Notes: generated from the sequence alone by a model not told the origin. A stretch of DNA of 64,000 nucleotides from an uncultured Bacteroidales bacterium (GCA_905235445.1 CAJOLJ010000013.1:1-64000), one strand, 5' to 3'; counted from the stretch's first letter, positions 41,148 through 50,101 are shown. Made by a program: numbers and translations.

Positions 41148-41331
41148 TCCGGACCATCATGCTACACCCACGGGAAGTGGTGCAAAAGGCCCCTCGCGCA
41201 CGCGTTCAAATCCGGACCATCCTGCCACAAAAACGTTTTATGCGGCCAAGGTTGCAATTTATACTTAAACAAATCTGGGACAACGGTTTGCGCCGTGCCC
41301 AGGGCCCCTCCATCCTGACCATCCTACCACA
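41148..41331. repeat. three imperfect 19-bp repeats TCCGGACCATCcTGCcACA
   Basis: 41148-41166 TCCGGACCATCATGCTACA; 41211-41229 TCCGGACCATCCTGCCACA; 41313-41331 TCCTGACCATCCTACCACA. Confidence 0.6.
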
Positions 41332-41405
41332 GTAGAAGATAATTGTAGTGGGATTAACTGATAAAGCGATTCTTCAAAAGAAACCAGCGCTTCGCCAAGG
41401 CCGAG

Positions 41406-41648
41406 ATGAACGAGCGTTTTGCCCGGGCATACCGGAAATATGAGGACGGTGAGAGCGTTTCCTATGCCGCAAGGGTGAACGAGGGGAATGTATTCCTAAA
41501 GCTCTACAGCGGGTATATCGTCCTTTGCAAGACCATCCTCTCGGACGAGATGCTGCAGGACGAGCAGGTTGAGGCCTTCGGAGAACTTAAAGCCCTATAC
41601 GAGGAAGTGAAAGACATACGTCTCGAACGCTTCAAGGATGTGTTCTAA
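41406..41648 (+). CDS. small protein of unknown function (80 aa)
   Basis: Normal amino-acid composition (MNERFARAYRKYEDGESVSYAARVNEGNVFLKLYSGY...EEVKDIRLERFKDVF); no family recognised. Confidence 0.5.
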   Translation: MNERFARAYRKYEDGESVSYAARVNEGNVFLKLYSGYIVLCKTILSDEMLQDEQVEAFGELKALYEEVKDIRLERFKDVF

Positions 41649-41687
41649 GGAATAAAACGATATGCATAGATCCCTATAAATCCGAAT

Positions 41688-41868
41688 TCAAAGGTATTTC
41701 CCGGTGATACTATCTTCGTTGTCGGCTATCTCCTTCAGGAGCTCCAGCAGTAATGATTTACCATCCATCGCCGCTCTCTACCGGTCACATGTCCACAATA
41801 TAATCGGCCTGTCGGATGACATCCTGGTCATGCTCGAAAACCGTAGCCCCGTTTTCTATCAACTTACA
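41688..41868 (-). pseudogene. degenerate C-terminal remnant of a UvrA-like excinuclease ATPase
   Basis: Minus-strand translation KLIENGATVFEHDQDVIRQADYIVDM(stop) then, after a frameshift, DGKSLLLELLKEIADNEDSITGKYL(stop), matching the UvrA C-terminal pattern (..VEHDLDVI..AD.IIDLGP..SLTGKYL). Confidence 0.75.
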
Positions 41869-41874
41869 GACTCG

Positions 41875-42537
41875 TCATCGAAGTAGGCCTGCTTGCTTGT
41901 CCTTTTTCCGATAAGTGACAAGCAGGCCGATATACACGAGGTCGAAGACGCTGCACAGGGCACCGGTCACCAGCACCAGTGCGTCATAGTGTATGATACC
42001 CATCAGTATGGTCGGTGCAAGGGTGCCGATCCACTTGGAGACGGCCAGCAGCAGCGATTGCCCTTCCATCGAGCCACGGCGGACGAACATCGAGATGAAC
42101 AGCACCGACATCAGCAGGTTCTGCAGGAAGGCGGAATACTCCGCATCCATCGGCGTGCCGAACTCCTTCTTGAAGACCAGCTGGAGGGCAAAGCAACTGG
42201 CAAGGACGAGAAGGCTCCAAGGGATGAACCATTTCTTGTCGATGCCTTCGGGCCACCAGCGCCTGCCGAAGCGGAAATAAGTAAGGAGAATCACAACGTC
42301 AAGACAGAGCCATGCAGCGTTTGCGATGCTCTGCACGAGGGTCATGCCCACCAGCGGGCCGTGCTCTCCCAGGAAAAAGTCGGAGTAGGTGTAAACGGCT
42401 TCCCAAGCCACATTCAGGCCCAGGGCGAAAAACGGCATCGCATAGGTTTTCTGTTTGAATCCCAAGCGGATGCACTCTTCATACACCAGAATCCAGCCGA
42501 GGCCGCTGAGGACAGTTAGCAAGGTTTCCATATCCAT
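41875..42537 (-). CDS. multi-pass membrane protein, PaxB/Pyr4-like terpene cyclase fold candidate
   Basis: About 7 predicted TM helices; KTYAMPFFALGLNVAWEAVYTY and ALCSVFDLVYIGLL match the acidic motifs of the transmembrane cyclase family; start taken at MDMETLL. Confidence 0.6.
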   Translation of the reverse strand: MDMETLLTVLSGLGWILVYEECIRLGFKQKTYAMPFFALGLNVAWEAVYTYSDFFLGEHGPLVGMTLVQSIANAAWLCLDVVILLTYFRFGRRWWPEGIDKKWFIPWSLLVLASCFALQLVFKKEFGTPMDAEYSAFLQNLLMSVLFISMFVRRGSMEGQSLLLAVSKWIGTLAPTILMGIIHYDALVLVTGALCSVFDLVYIGLLVTYRKKDKQAGLLR

Positions 42538-42584
42538 TTTCAAGTTGATCGTGCGAATTTCGCTAACTTTGCGCCGACGAGCCG

Positions 42585-42598
42585 TTAACAATTGTTAA
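42585..42598. promoter_or_regulatory. perfect palindrome in divergent intergenic region, candidate operator
   Basis: TTAACAATTGTTAA; TAACTTTG -7-like box at 42564-42571 just upstream. Confidence 0.6.
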
Positions 42599-42601
42599 GA
42601 A

Positions 42602-43144
42602 ATGACCTATCAAGACATCATCGCCTCCATTCCGCACACCGTCAGGGAACTGCCCGCAAAAGCGGTTTTCCTGCGGGAAGGCGAGGTGGATGACCGCTAT
42701 TTCTTCATCGAAGAAGGTGCCGTGCGGCTCTGGTTCGATCAGGACGGAAAGGAAATTACTTTGAACTTCTTTTTTGAGGGGGAAGGTGTCGCGTCAATGG
42801 AGAGCCTGCTGAAGGCGGAGCCCAGCCGGTACTATCTGGAGACTATGAAGCCCTCGCGCCTGCTGGTGTTCCAGAAGAAAGAGATGGATGCCTATCTGGA
42901 CACCCATCCCGATGCAGGCGCCATCGCCGAAAATGCCCTACGGGATATGCTGTTTGAATATTCCGGCCTGTTCCTCTCCCGCATAAAGGACGATCCGGCC
43001 GAGCGCTATGCCACCCTGCTGAAAGACCGACCGGACATTCTCCGGAGGGTTCCCCAACACTACATTGCTTCCTATCTCGGCATTACGCCCGTCTCCTTAA
43101 GCCGCATCCGCCGCAGGCTTGTAGAGGTGCAGGAAATTGTGTGA
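42602..43144 (+). CDS. Crp/Fnr-family transcriptional regulator (cyclic-nucleotide-binding fold)
   Basis: 180 aa; KAVFLREGEVDDRYFFIEEGAVRLWF and C-terminal HTH VPQHYIASYLGITPVSLSRIRRRL. Confidence 0.9.
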   Translation: MTYQDIIASIPHTVRELPAKAVFLREGEVDDRYFFIEEGAVRLWFDQDGKEITLNFFFEGEGVASMESLLKAEPSRYYLETMKPSRLLVFQKKEMDAYLDTHPDAGAIAENALRDMLFEYSGLFLSRIKDDPAERYATLLKDRPDILRRVPQHYIASYLGITPVSLSRIRRRLVEVQEIV

Positions 43145-43289
43145 AATTGCGTCCGATGAAGGCATCATAATTGTTTTATTATCATTACCATCACGGATGA
43201 CAGGGCTTAAACTATACCAATAAATGGGAGTTTAAGGAGTAATATCACCTTACACCTATGGCAATAAAGGCTGTTAAGAGATCGACAGT

Positions 43290-44798
43290 CTATCCCTTCC
43301 TCCTCGCAAACAACGGTATATCCCACTTCCGCGTAGCGGCAACATAGATGCTTTGGATGAGCGGAACCGAGCTGTGAATCTGACGCTTAAAGCGAGATGC
43401 CGCAATAAGTGCGAGAACAAAAACGCCGAATATGACACTGTATCCATAGAGTTCCCTGATAACCAGTTCAAGGTCCGGTCGAAGGTTCATGAGTCCTGTC
43501 AGGGCAGTGCTGTAAATGGTATCGCCGATGGGAGCACCCAACCCGGTACGGATGAATCCCAACAGGGCCAGTATTTGAAAATAATACGTGAAATTCGCTG
43601 TCGCCTGGGCATAGACCGTCAAGACAATAAACACGCCCACATGGCCGAATCCGCAAAAGATGAGCGGCAGGTAGAGGGCTTTCGAGGGCATCCCGTAAGA
43701 AACGACCGACGTCATGCCCAGGGCATAAAGGACGATGGCGCCAAAGCTGATGAACAGCACCAGCTTGGAGGACCAGTGCCGCTTGGTGAGCGCCCACCAG
43801 CAGAAGATTGCGCCCAGACTCTGGCCGATGAAATCCAGCCACTTCATGTCGGCAGCATGGATCTGGTCCATCCCAAGAAAATCTGTAACCACGATGTTCT
43901 GCATCACTGTCTGCGAGGAAAGGAGTATATCCAGACAGAGGAAAAGGAACATGATGAGCCAGAAGTTCCTGAGGGAGAACGCTCCCCTGTCGATAAAAGG
44001 ATGTCTCAGGTGGTACATGGCCCAGATGCCATATGCCAGGCAGAAGGTTGCCACGCAGAGCCCGGCCCGGATGTAAGGCGAAGATAGCCAGCCGTACTGC
44101 TCACCATATTGGGCGACAAAGATAAGGCTCAGGATAAACAGGGACCAGGTAATGAATCCCAGCCAATTGATGCCGTAGAGCGGCGCCTTGGGCTGCGGCC
44201 GGAAGGGGCGCATGGTGACGATGACCAGGACTGCCGTCGTTAGCGTCAGGCAAATGGCGGTAATGTGAACATACGACCATCCGAACGCATAGATAATATG
44301 CGTGGAAATGATGTCAAAGACATTGATGAATCCCAGTACAATCCAGAATACGAATGACAGGAACACCGCATAATTATACGTTATCTTCGGAAGCAGATTG
44401 GAAAAGCACTCGAAGGTGCCGTAAAGGCGGAAGAATCCGCCCAGGAAGCACACGATGAGCATCATCGGAAGGTTGCCTCCCAAATGCGGAAACACCAAGT
44501 TGCAGCAACATTGACCGAGAGCCGCTATGAGCAGGCTGGTCTGGTTGGTGAAACGGAATTTGAGCCGGAAGGCCAGCGGGAAGTACATCGTCAGGCCGAT
44601 AAGGACGGTCTGCCCCATCATCGCTACGTCGTTCTGCGTGATGGAGAAAGCGCCCTGCATCTGGGCGAAGGCGGTGAAATACATCCCGTTGGAGAACTGG
44701 AACGAGCACAGGAACAGGAGATACAGGACCACCCTGGCCCAATCCGGCACCCAGTCGCGGAAATTCATCAGCCTGGTTTTTTCGTTACTCCAGGCCAT
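43290..44798 (-). CDS. MFS efflux transporter (EmrB/QacA-like)
   Basis: About 500 aa polytopic protein; start MAWSNEKTRL overlaps the hlyD-like stop (TGATG). Confidence 0.85.
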   Translation of the reverse strand: MAWSNEKTRLMNFRDWVPDWARVVLYLLFLCSFQFSNGMYFTAFAQMQGAFSITQNDVAMMGQTVLIGLTMYFPLAFRLKFRFTNQTSLLIAALGQCCCNLVFPHLGGNLPMMLIVCFLGGFFRLYGTFECFSNLLPKITYNYAVFLSFVFWIVLGFINVFDIISTHIIYAFGWSYVHITAICLTLTTAVLVIVTMRPFRPQPKAPLYGINWLGFITWSLFILSLIFVAQYGEQYGWLSSPYIRAGLCVATFCLAYGIWAMYHLRHPFIDRGAFSLRNFWLIMFLFLCLDILLSSQTVMQNIVVTDFLGMDQIHAADMKWLDFIGQSLGAIFCWWALTKRHWSSKLVLFISFGAIVLYALGMTSVVSYGMPSKALYLPLIFCGFGHVGVFIVLTVYAQATANFTYYFQILALLGFIRTGLGAPIGDTIYSTALTGLMNLRPDLELVIRELYGYSVIFGVFVLALIAASRFKRQIHSSVPLIQSIYVAATRKWDIPLFARRKG

Positions 44799-45817
44799 CA
44801 GCGGCGTACTTTGCAAGTGACATTCATCCCGGAAGCCAAAAGATCAACAGGGCCTTCCGTAAAGCTGATTTTCACGGGGATACGCTGCTCAATCTTGACG
44901 AAGTTGCCCGTGGCGTTGTCCGGAGCCATCGGCGAATACTGGGCTCCGGTGGCATCGGCAATGGCTTCAACCCTCCCGGTGAACTTTTCTCCCTTCAGGG
45001 CATCGACATTGATTTCCACCTTATCGCCGACGTGGATATGCCCCAATTGGGATTCCCTGAAATTGGCTATCACAAAGGGCCTCTGGTTGGAGACAATGGA
45101 CAGAAGCCGCTGTCCCGGCATCAGGAGTTCACCGTTCTGGATACTTTTGGCCGACGTGACGCCATCACAAGGGGCCGTAATCACGGTATAGGACAAATTC
45201 AGCCGGGCAAGGTTCAAGGCAGCTTCGGCGAGTTCGATTCCGCCTTTGGACTGCTGCCGATGGATTTCCTGTTCACTGCGGGCGCTGCGTGTGGTCCTGA
45301 TCTGGCGCTCCATGGTAGCCACCTTTGCCTTCAACCCTTCGTATTGAGTTTTTACCCCATCGAACTGCTGCTGCGTGACAGCTCCTTTTGCCAGAAGATT
45401 GCTGTAGCGGCGGTAGTTGGCCTCGGCATCGGCCAGTTGAATCTTCACCTCCTCAATGGCGGCTTCCGTTACCAGAATATTGTTGTCCGTGGTGGCAAGG
45501 CCAGCTCCGGCGGCGCTCTCTCCGGCTAGGGCATTGCGGTAGTCGGCCCCGGCCTGCGCAAGGCGCAGGCGGAATTCTGCGTCTTCAATCAGTAGGAGCG
45601 TATCCCCGGCGCAGACTTTTTGGAATTCCGAGAAACGGATTTCCTTCACAAATCCCTGCACACGGGAGGACACGGGGACGATGTCCTTTCGGACCTGGGC
45701 ATTGTCGGTATATTCTACGCCGGGATGCCAGAAAAGGGAGGCGAACCAGCCTGCGGCACAGACGAGAAGGAGAACGACGACAGTATTGACAATGATTTTT
45801 TGTGTATGCTTATTCAT
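44798..45817 (-). CDS. HlyD/EmrA-family membrane fusion protein
   Basis: 339 aa; N-terminal TM, YTDNAQVRKDIVPVSSRVQGFVKEI, TVITAPCDGVTSAKSIQNGELLMPGQRLLSIV. Confidence 0.93.
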   Translation of the reverse strand: MNKHTQKIIVNTVVVLLLVCAAGWFASLFWHPGVEYTDNAQVRKDIVPVSSRVQGFVKEIRFSEFQKVCAGDTLLLIEDAEFRLRLAQAGADYRNALAGESAAGAGLATTDNNILVTEAAIEEVKIQLADAEANYRRYSNLLAKGAVTQQQFDGVKTQYEGLKAKVATMERQIRTTRSARSEQEIHRQQSKGGIELAEAALNLARLNLSYTVITAPCDGVTSAKSIQNGELLMPGQRLLSIVSNQRPFVIANFRESQLGHIHVGDKVEINVDALKGEKFTGRVEAIADATGAQYSPMAPDNATGNFVKIEQRIPVKISFTEGPVDLLASGMNVTCKVRR

Positions 45818-47109
45818 ATGGTTCCAGCGATATATTGAAGTTTGTAATAATTGTAGGCGATATTCATCCGGGCGTTGACTTCCTGGATCTGGGCGTCAAG
45901 AAGCTGGGAAGAGGCATCCAGCAGATCTGTCACCGTGACAAGGCCTTCCTCATAGCGGAAACACACCAGGTCATAGCTTTCCTGAGCTAGGGCTACGCTC
46001 CGCGTTTTGGTATCCAGAAGGGTGAAAGCATTCCGGTAATCCGTAGATGCCGCACCGATGGCGAGGGTAATCTGTTCCCTTGCCACATCCAGCTGCGCCT
46101 GCGCACTCTGCCATTCCAGATGGCTCTGCCGGATAGTCTTGGGGCTTTTATAAAGGTTGGCAAGATTATAGCGGATACCTACACCCACCGCCCAATAATT
46201 GAAATTCTTGTCAATGGCGGGAATGTCTATTACGATGGGGCCGTCCAGATACTCCCCGGCGAACAGGGCTATCTGCGGCAGGCGCCCGGCGCGGGCGATC
46301 TTTTCCTTGTGTGCCGACATCTGCACGGCGGCATCGGCCAGTTTCAGTCCGGGAGCATTCTCAAAGGCAATTTCCATCCAATCTTCCTCCAGAAGGAACG
46401 GGCCGATGTCCTCCACCGGTGCAGGTGGAGTCTGCATCTTCAAGGCATTGCAAAGCTCCTGAGAGACAATCTGAATGGCGCTCTCGATCTGAAGCCGGGA
46501 ATACGACAGGTTCTCAATCAGGAGATCCAGGCGGGTGAGGTCTGTTTTCAGGGCCACGCCATTCTCCACCCTGGCCTCCATCCGCACCTTCACCTGGCGG
46601 GCATGGTCGATATTTGCATCCACAACTTTCAGTTGTCCGGAGAGTTTGCACAGTTCGATATAATCTCCGGCCATCAGGAAACGGACCTCATTCCGGTTTT
46701 TATCGGCCTCGAAAGTGGCCATTTCCGTACCGAGCTTCGCGAGGGAGACCCCGTGGGAGATGGCTCCTCCGGCGAAGATGACCTGCGATACTTCCAGCTT
46801 GAAATTGTTTCCGAAAGACGGAATCTCGGCCGTGAAGCCATTACTGAAATTCCGGTCCATGATGTAACCGTCACCATAGTAATTGAGCGAGAGTGATACA
46901 TCGACCGAGGGAAGGTAAGCATTCCTTGCCACTGACTCGCCGCTACGGGCGCTTTCCACGGACAGACGGCTGGCCTGAAGGCTGGTGTTCAGCGAATCCG
47001 CACGCTCGAACATCCATCTGAGGGGCATCGTGGTCTGAGCCGAAGCACACACGCCCCCTAATGCTATTGCAGATAGCATCGTCAGAGAAAATAATTTCCT
47101 CATCCACAA
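45814..47109 (-). CDS. TolC-family outer membrane efflux protein
   Basis: 431 aa with signal peptide; ARNAYLPSVDVSLSLNYYG, FRYEEGLVTVTDLLDASSQLLDAQ. Confidence 0.92.
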   Translation of the reverse strand: MWMRKLFSLTMLSAIALGGVCASAQTTMPLRWMFERADSLNTSLQASRLSVESARSGESVARNAYLPSVDVSLSLNYYGDGYIMDRNFSNGFTAEIPSFGNNFKLEVSQVIFAGGAISHGVSLAKLGTEMATFEADKNRNEVRFLMAGDYIELCKLSGQLKVVDANIDHARQVKVRMEARVENGVALKTDLTRLDLLIENLSYSRLQIESAIQIVSQELCNALKMQTPPAPVEDIGPFLLEEDWMEIAFENAPGLKLADAAVQMSAHKEKIARAGRLPQIALFAGEYLDGPIVIDIPAIDKNFNYWAVGVGIRYNLANLYKSPKTIRQSHLEWQSAQAQLDVAREQITLAIGAASTDYRNAFTLLDTKTRSVALAQESYDLVCFRYEEGLVTVTDLLDASSQLLDAQIQEVNARMNIAYNYYKLQYIAGTI

Positions 47110-47416
47110 TTATTTAAGATTTAACAACAAGAGAGAGGTTTCTTTGCTGCGCATTTTAACCGGCTCTCATACACTACAACCAGTTATACGCACGACATGT
47201 CTTGTTGTCAAAAGGAAGAAACAAATCTGTACGGCTGAGGTTTTGCGGTGCAAAGATACAAATTTTTCGACTCCAATTCATCTTGAGTCATATCTGAAAG
47301 AAGTATTAGAGATTCCTGGCACAACTGGTAGTCTCATTATGTTTTCGTTGGCTCATAATACCCCTATCTCATTGTAAAGCCATAATTTGAGCCAACCTTT
47401 TATTGTTCCTGATCCC

Positions 47417-48316
47417 TCAATGAAGTGACTTCCTGAAAGCCGACGGACTCATCCCTGTCCTTCGGCCAAAGAGTCTCGTGAAATGGTTCGGATATGAGAA
47501 TCCCAGTCTGTCAGAGACCTCATCAACTGAAAGTGAAGGGTCCGCGAGAAGAGTCTTAGCCCTGCTCACTATCTTGTCCTGGATGTACTCCTGAGCAGAA
47601 AGGTGCATCTCCCGCCGGACGATTCCCCCGAAATAGTTCGCGGACAGGTTGAACTGGGAGGCACACCACCCCACTGTCGGATAACCGAGTTCCCTGGGAA
47701 GGTCGCTTCCCGGTGAATAGTAAGTCTCGAGGAGGGCATCCAGCCTTCTTATGAAATCCGAGCTTCGCAACTTCCTCATGTCGAACTGCCTTTCGTAGAA
47801 CCTCTTGCAGTAGCTCAGCAACTGTCCGATCCCGAGGCGCAGCATGTGGTCTGTGAGTTCATCTTTCGAGGAGTGGAGTTCAGCGTTGATGTTGGAATAG
47901 CAGTTCACGATTATCCTTCTTTCCGAGTCAGTGAGTTCGAGAGCCTCGAACACTTCGTAGTCGAAGAAGTTGAACATGTAGAAGTCACGTCCGAGACCGG
48001 TGTTGCGGATCATCTCCTCCCGGAATACGAGCATCTTCCCCGCCGGTCTTACCGAGGGGTCCAGGTTCATGGATATCACCTCGCCAGGTTTGGCGGTGAA
48101 CATGGTTCCGGCCCTATAGCGCATGCACGTATCCTGCTTTATGAGTTCACCGAAGTTAGCATCCATGAGAACGACGCAGTAGGCCTGGAAGTCCGTGGGC
48201 TCGAATATCCTGAGGTCCACCTTGCCCAGGTCCCCTATCGATACCAACGGATGGGCAGTCCCCTGGGAAAAGAGGGCGTTGAACTCATCGATATTCTTGA
48301 TGACTCTATTTTCCAT
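47417..48316 (-). CDS. AraC-family transcriptional regulator
   Basis: 299 aa; LSVDEVSDRLGFSYPNHFTRLFGRRTGMSPSAFRKS. Confidence 0.93.
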   Translation of the reverse strand: MENRVIKNIDEFNALFSQGTAHPLVSIGDLGKVDLRIFEPTDFQAYCVVLMDANFGELIKQDTCMRYRAGTMFTAKPGEVISMNLDPSVRPAGKMLVFREEMIRNTGLGRDFYMFNFFDYEVFEALELTDSERRIIVNCYSNINAELHSSKDELTDHMLRLGIGQLLSYCKRFYERQFDMRKLRSSDFIRRLDALLETYYSPGSDLPRELGYPTVGWCASQFNLSANYFGGIVRREMHLSAQEYIQDKIVSRAKTLLADPSLSVDEVSDRLGFSYPNHFTRLFGRRTGMSPSAFRKSLH

Positions 48317-48349
48317 GACTCTATTTTGGTATGTAATTCAGGTACAAAA

Positions 48350-48435
48350 GTAGATAATTCCATCCAATAACGATAATTTTGGTAGATAGAATTGGTCGTT
48401 TTAAGGAGAATCGTTGAAAGTGGTAGAAATTGGGC
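48350..48435. repeat. three direct repeats of GTAGA(TA)xAATT in the araC/tnaA-like intergenic region
   Basis: GTAGATAATTCC (48350), GTAGATAGAATTGG (48382), GTAGAAATTGGG (48423). Confidence 0.5.
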
Positions 48436-48569
48436 GGATTCAGTTAGGTCATAGTGATGGAGGTGTGAATATCTTTGCAGGCAAAGGTCCCCTGGACCGC
48501 CGGGTGGATCTTCCTCGGAAGAGAATTCGTAAAAACTTCATAGATACATTAAAACACCTCCAAAGCCAA

Positions 48570-50018
48570 ATGCCAGTAAAATTCTACAAACCTGAAAATC
48601 AGGTTCCCCTTGAAATGCACAAAGTGCGTGTCGTACAGAAATTGAACCTTCTCAAAGTGGAAGACCGCCTGCGCGCGATCCAGGAAGCGGGCAACAACAC
48701 TTTCCTCCTCCAGAACAAGGACATCTATATGGACATGATAACGGACTCCGGCGTGAACGGCATGTCCGACAAGCAGACCGCCGCCATGATGACGGCGGAC
48801 GACTCCTATGCCGGTTCCGAGACCTGGAACAGGATGAAGGCTGCGGTGAAAGAAGTGTTCGGGGTTGACAACCTGCTTCCCGCCCACCAGGGAAGGGCCG
48901 CCGAGAACATCCTTGCCGAGGCTTTCGTGAAGCCGGGCATGAAGACGCTGATGAATTTCCACTTCACCACGACCAAAGCCCACATCACCCGTCTCGGAGG
49001 AGAGGTCATTGAACTGGTTGACCCGAAGGGTCTCATCCCCCAGTCGGACGACCCCTTCAAGGGGGACTTCAACCTCCAGAACCTGCGTGATGCCATTGAC
49101 AAGTTCACTCCCGAGAAAGTCGCTTTCGTGAGGGTGGAGGCCGGGACCAACCTCATAGGAGGCCAGCCGGTATCCCTGGAGAACATGCTGGCGGTGACCG
49201 ACATCTGCCACGAGAAGGGAGTCGTCAGTGTACTTGACGCTTCCCTGCTCCAGGACAACGTCTACTTCATGAAGACCCGCGAGCCCATGTGCAAGTACAT
49301 GGAGGTCAAGGAAATCTATCGTCTCCTGGCAAGCCGCTTCGACATCATATACTTCTCTGCCCGCAAGCTCAGCTTCAGCCGCGGCGGTTTCATCCTCTCG
49401 TCCGACCCCAAGTGGACCGACATGATGATGGAGTTCGTGCCCCTGTACGAGGGCTTCCTCACCTACGGAGGAATGGAGGTCCGTTCCATAGAGGCTGCAG
49501 CCCAGGGACTTCTCGAGTCCCTCGACATGGAATACATCAACCAGGGTCCCGAGTTCATTGCATATCTCGCAAAGGAACTGGACGATTACGGTGTGCCCGT
49601 GATCCTTCCTGCCGGAGGCCTTGGCTGCCACCTCAACTGTACGGAGTTCGTACCCGACATGCCGCACAACCAGTACCCTGCGGCAGCCGTGGGAGCTGCA
49701 GTGTTCATCGCCGGAGGCATCCGGGGAATGGAGAGGGGTACGGTATCGGAGCAGAGGGAGCCTGACGGAACCGAGAGGTACGCAGAGCTTGAGCTCCAGA
49801 GACTCGCAGTCCCCAGGCGTGTATTCACGCTCAGCCAGATCAAGTACTGCGCCGACAGGGTGAAATGGGTCTGGGACAACCGCAGCCTCATCGGAGGCCT
49901 CCAGTGGACGATGGAGCCTAAGGTGCTTCGCTTCTTCTTCGGAAGGATGAAGGAGATCGGTTACTGGCAGGAGCAGCTAGTCGAGAAATTCAAGGCTGAC
50001 TTCGGGGACAGTCTGTAA
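48570..50018 (+). CDS. tryptophanase/tyrosine phenol-lyase-like beta-eliminating lyase (divergent)
   Basis: DSGVNGMSDKQTAAMMTADDSYAG, LLPAHQGRAAENIL, GGQPVSLENM, PLP-lysine region FSARKLSFSRGG; start MPVKFYKPENQVP at 48570. Confidence 0.87.
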   Translation: MPVKFYKPENQVPLEMHKVRVVQKLNLLKVEDRLRAIQEAGNNTFLLQNKDIYMDMITDSGVNGMSDKQTAAMMTADDSYAGSETWNRMKAAVKEVFGVDNLLPAHQGRAAENILAEAFVKPGMKTLMNFHFTTTKAHITRLGGEVIELVDPKGLIPQSDDPFKGDFNLQNLRDAIDKFTPEKVAFVRVEAGTNLIGGQPVSLENMLAVTDICHEKGVVSVLDASLLQDNVYFMKTREPMCKYMEVKEIYRLLASRFDIIYFSARKLSFSRGGFILSSDPKWTDMMMEFVPLYEGFLTYGGMEVRSIEAAAQGLLESLDMEYINQGPEFIAYLAKELDDYGVPVILPAGGLGCHLNCTEFVPDMPHNQYPAAAVGAAVFIAGGIRGMERGTVSEQREPDGTERYAELELQRLAVPRRVFTLSQIKYCADRVKWVWDNRSLIGGLQWTMEPKVLRFFFGRMKEIGYWQEQLVEKFKADFGDSL

Positions 50019-50046
50019 AATCTTAGCCATAGTATTATACTCCGAA

Positions 50047-50101
50047 GGAACCGCTCCCGTGGATATGGCCATCCATCGAAGGGGCGGTTCCCGTGTTTTT
50101 T
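50047..50101 (+). terminator. intrinsic terminator after the tryptophanase-like gene
   Basis: GGAACCGCTCC...GGGGCGGTTCC (11 bp) then a T6 tract shortly after. Confidence 0.7.

Noticed and set aside
41148-41331. Possible CRISPR array
   Set aside because: Only three imperfect repeats with unequal spacing (63 and 102 bp) and no cas genes.
48484-48569. tnaC-like leader upstream of the tryptophanase-like gene
   Set aside because: No short ORF with a Trp codon and no obvious Rho/arrest features seen between the predicted TSS and ATG.
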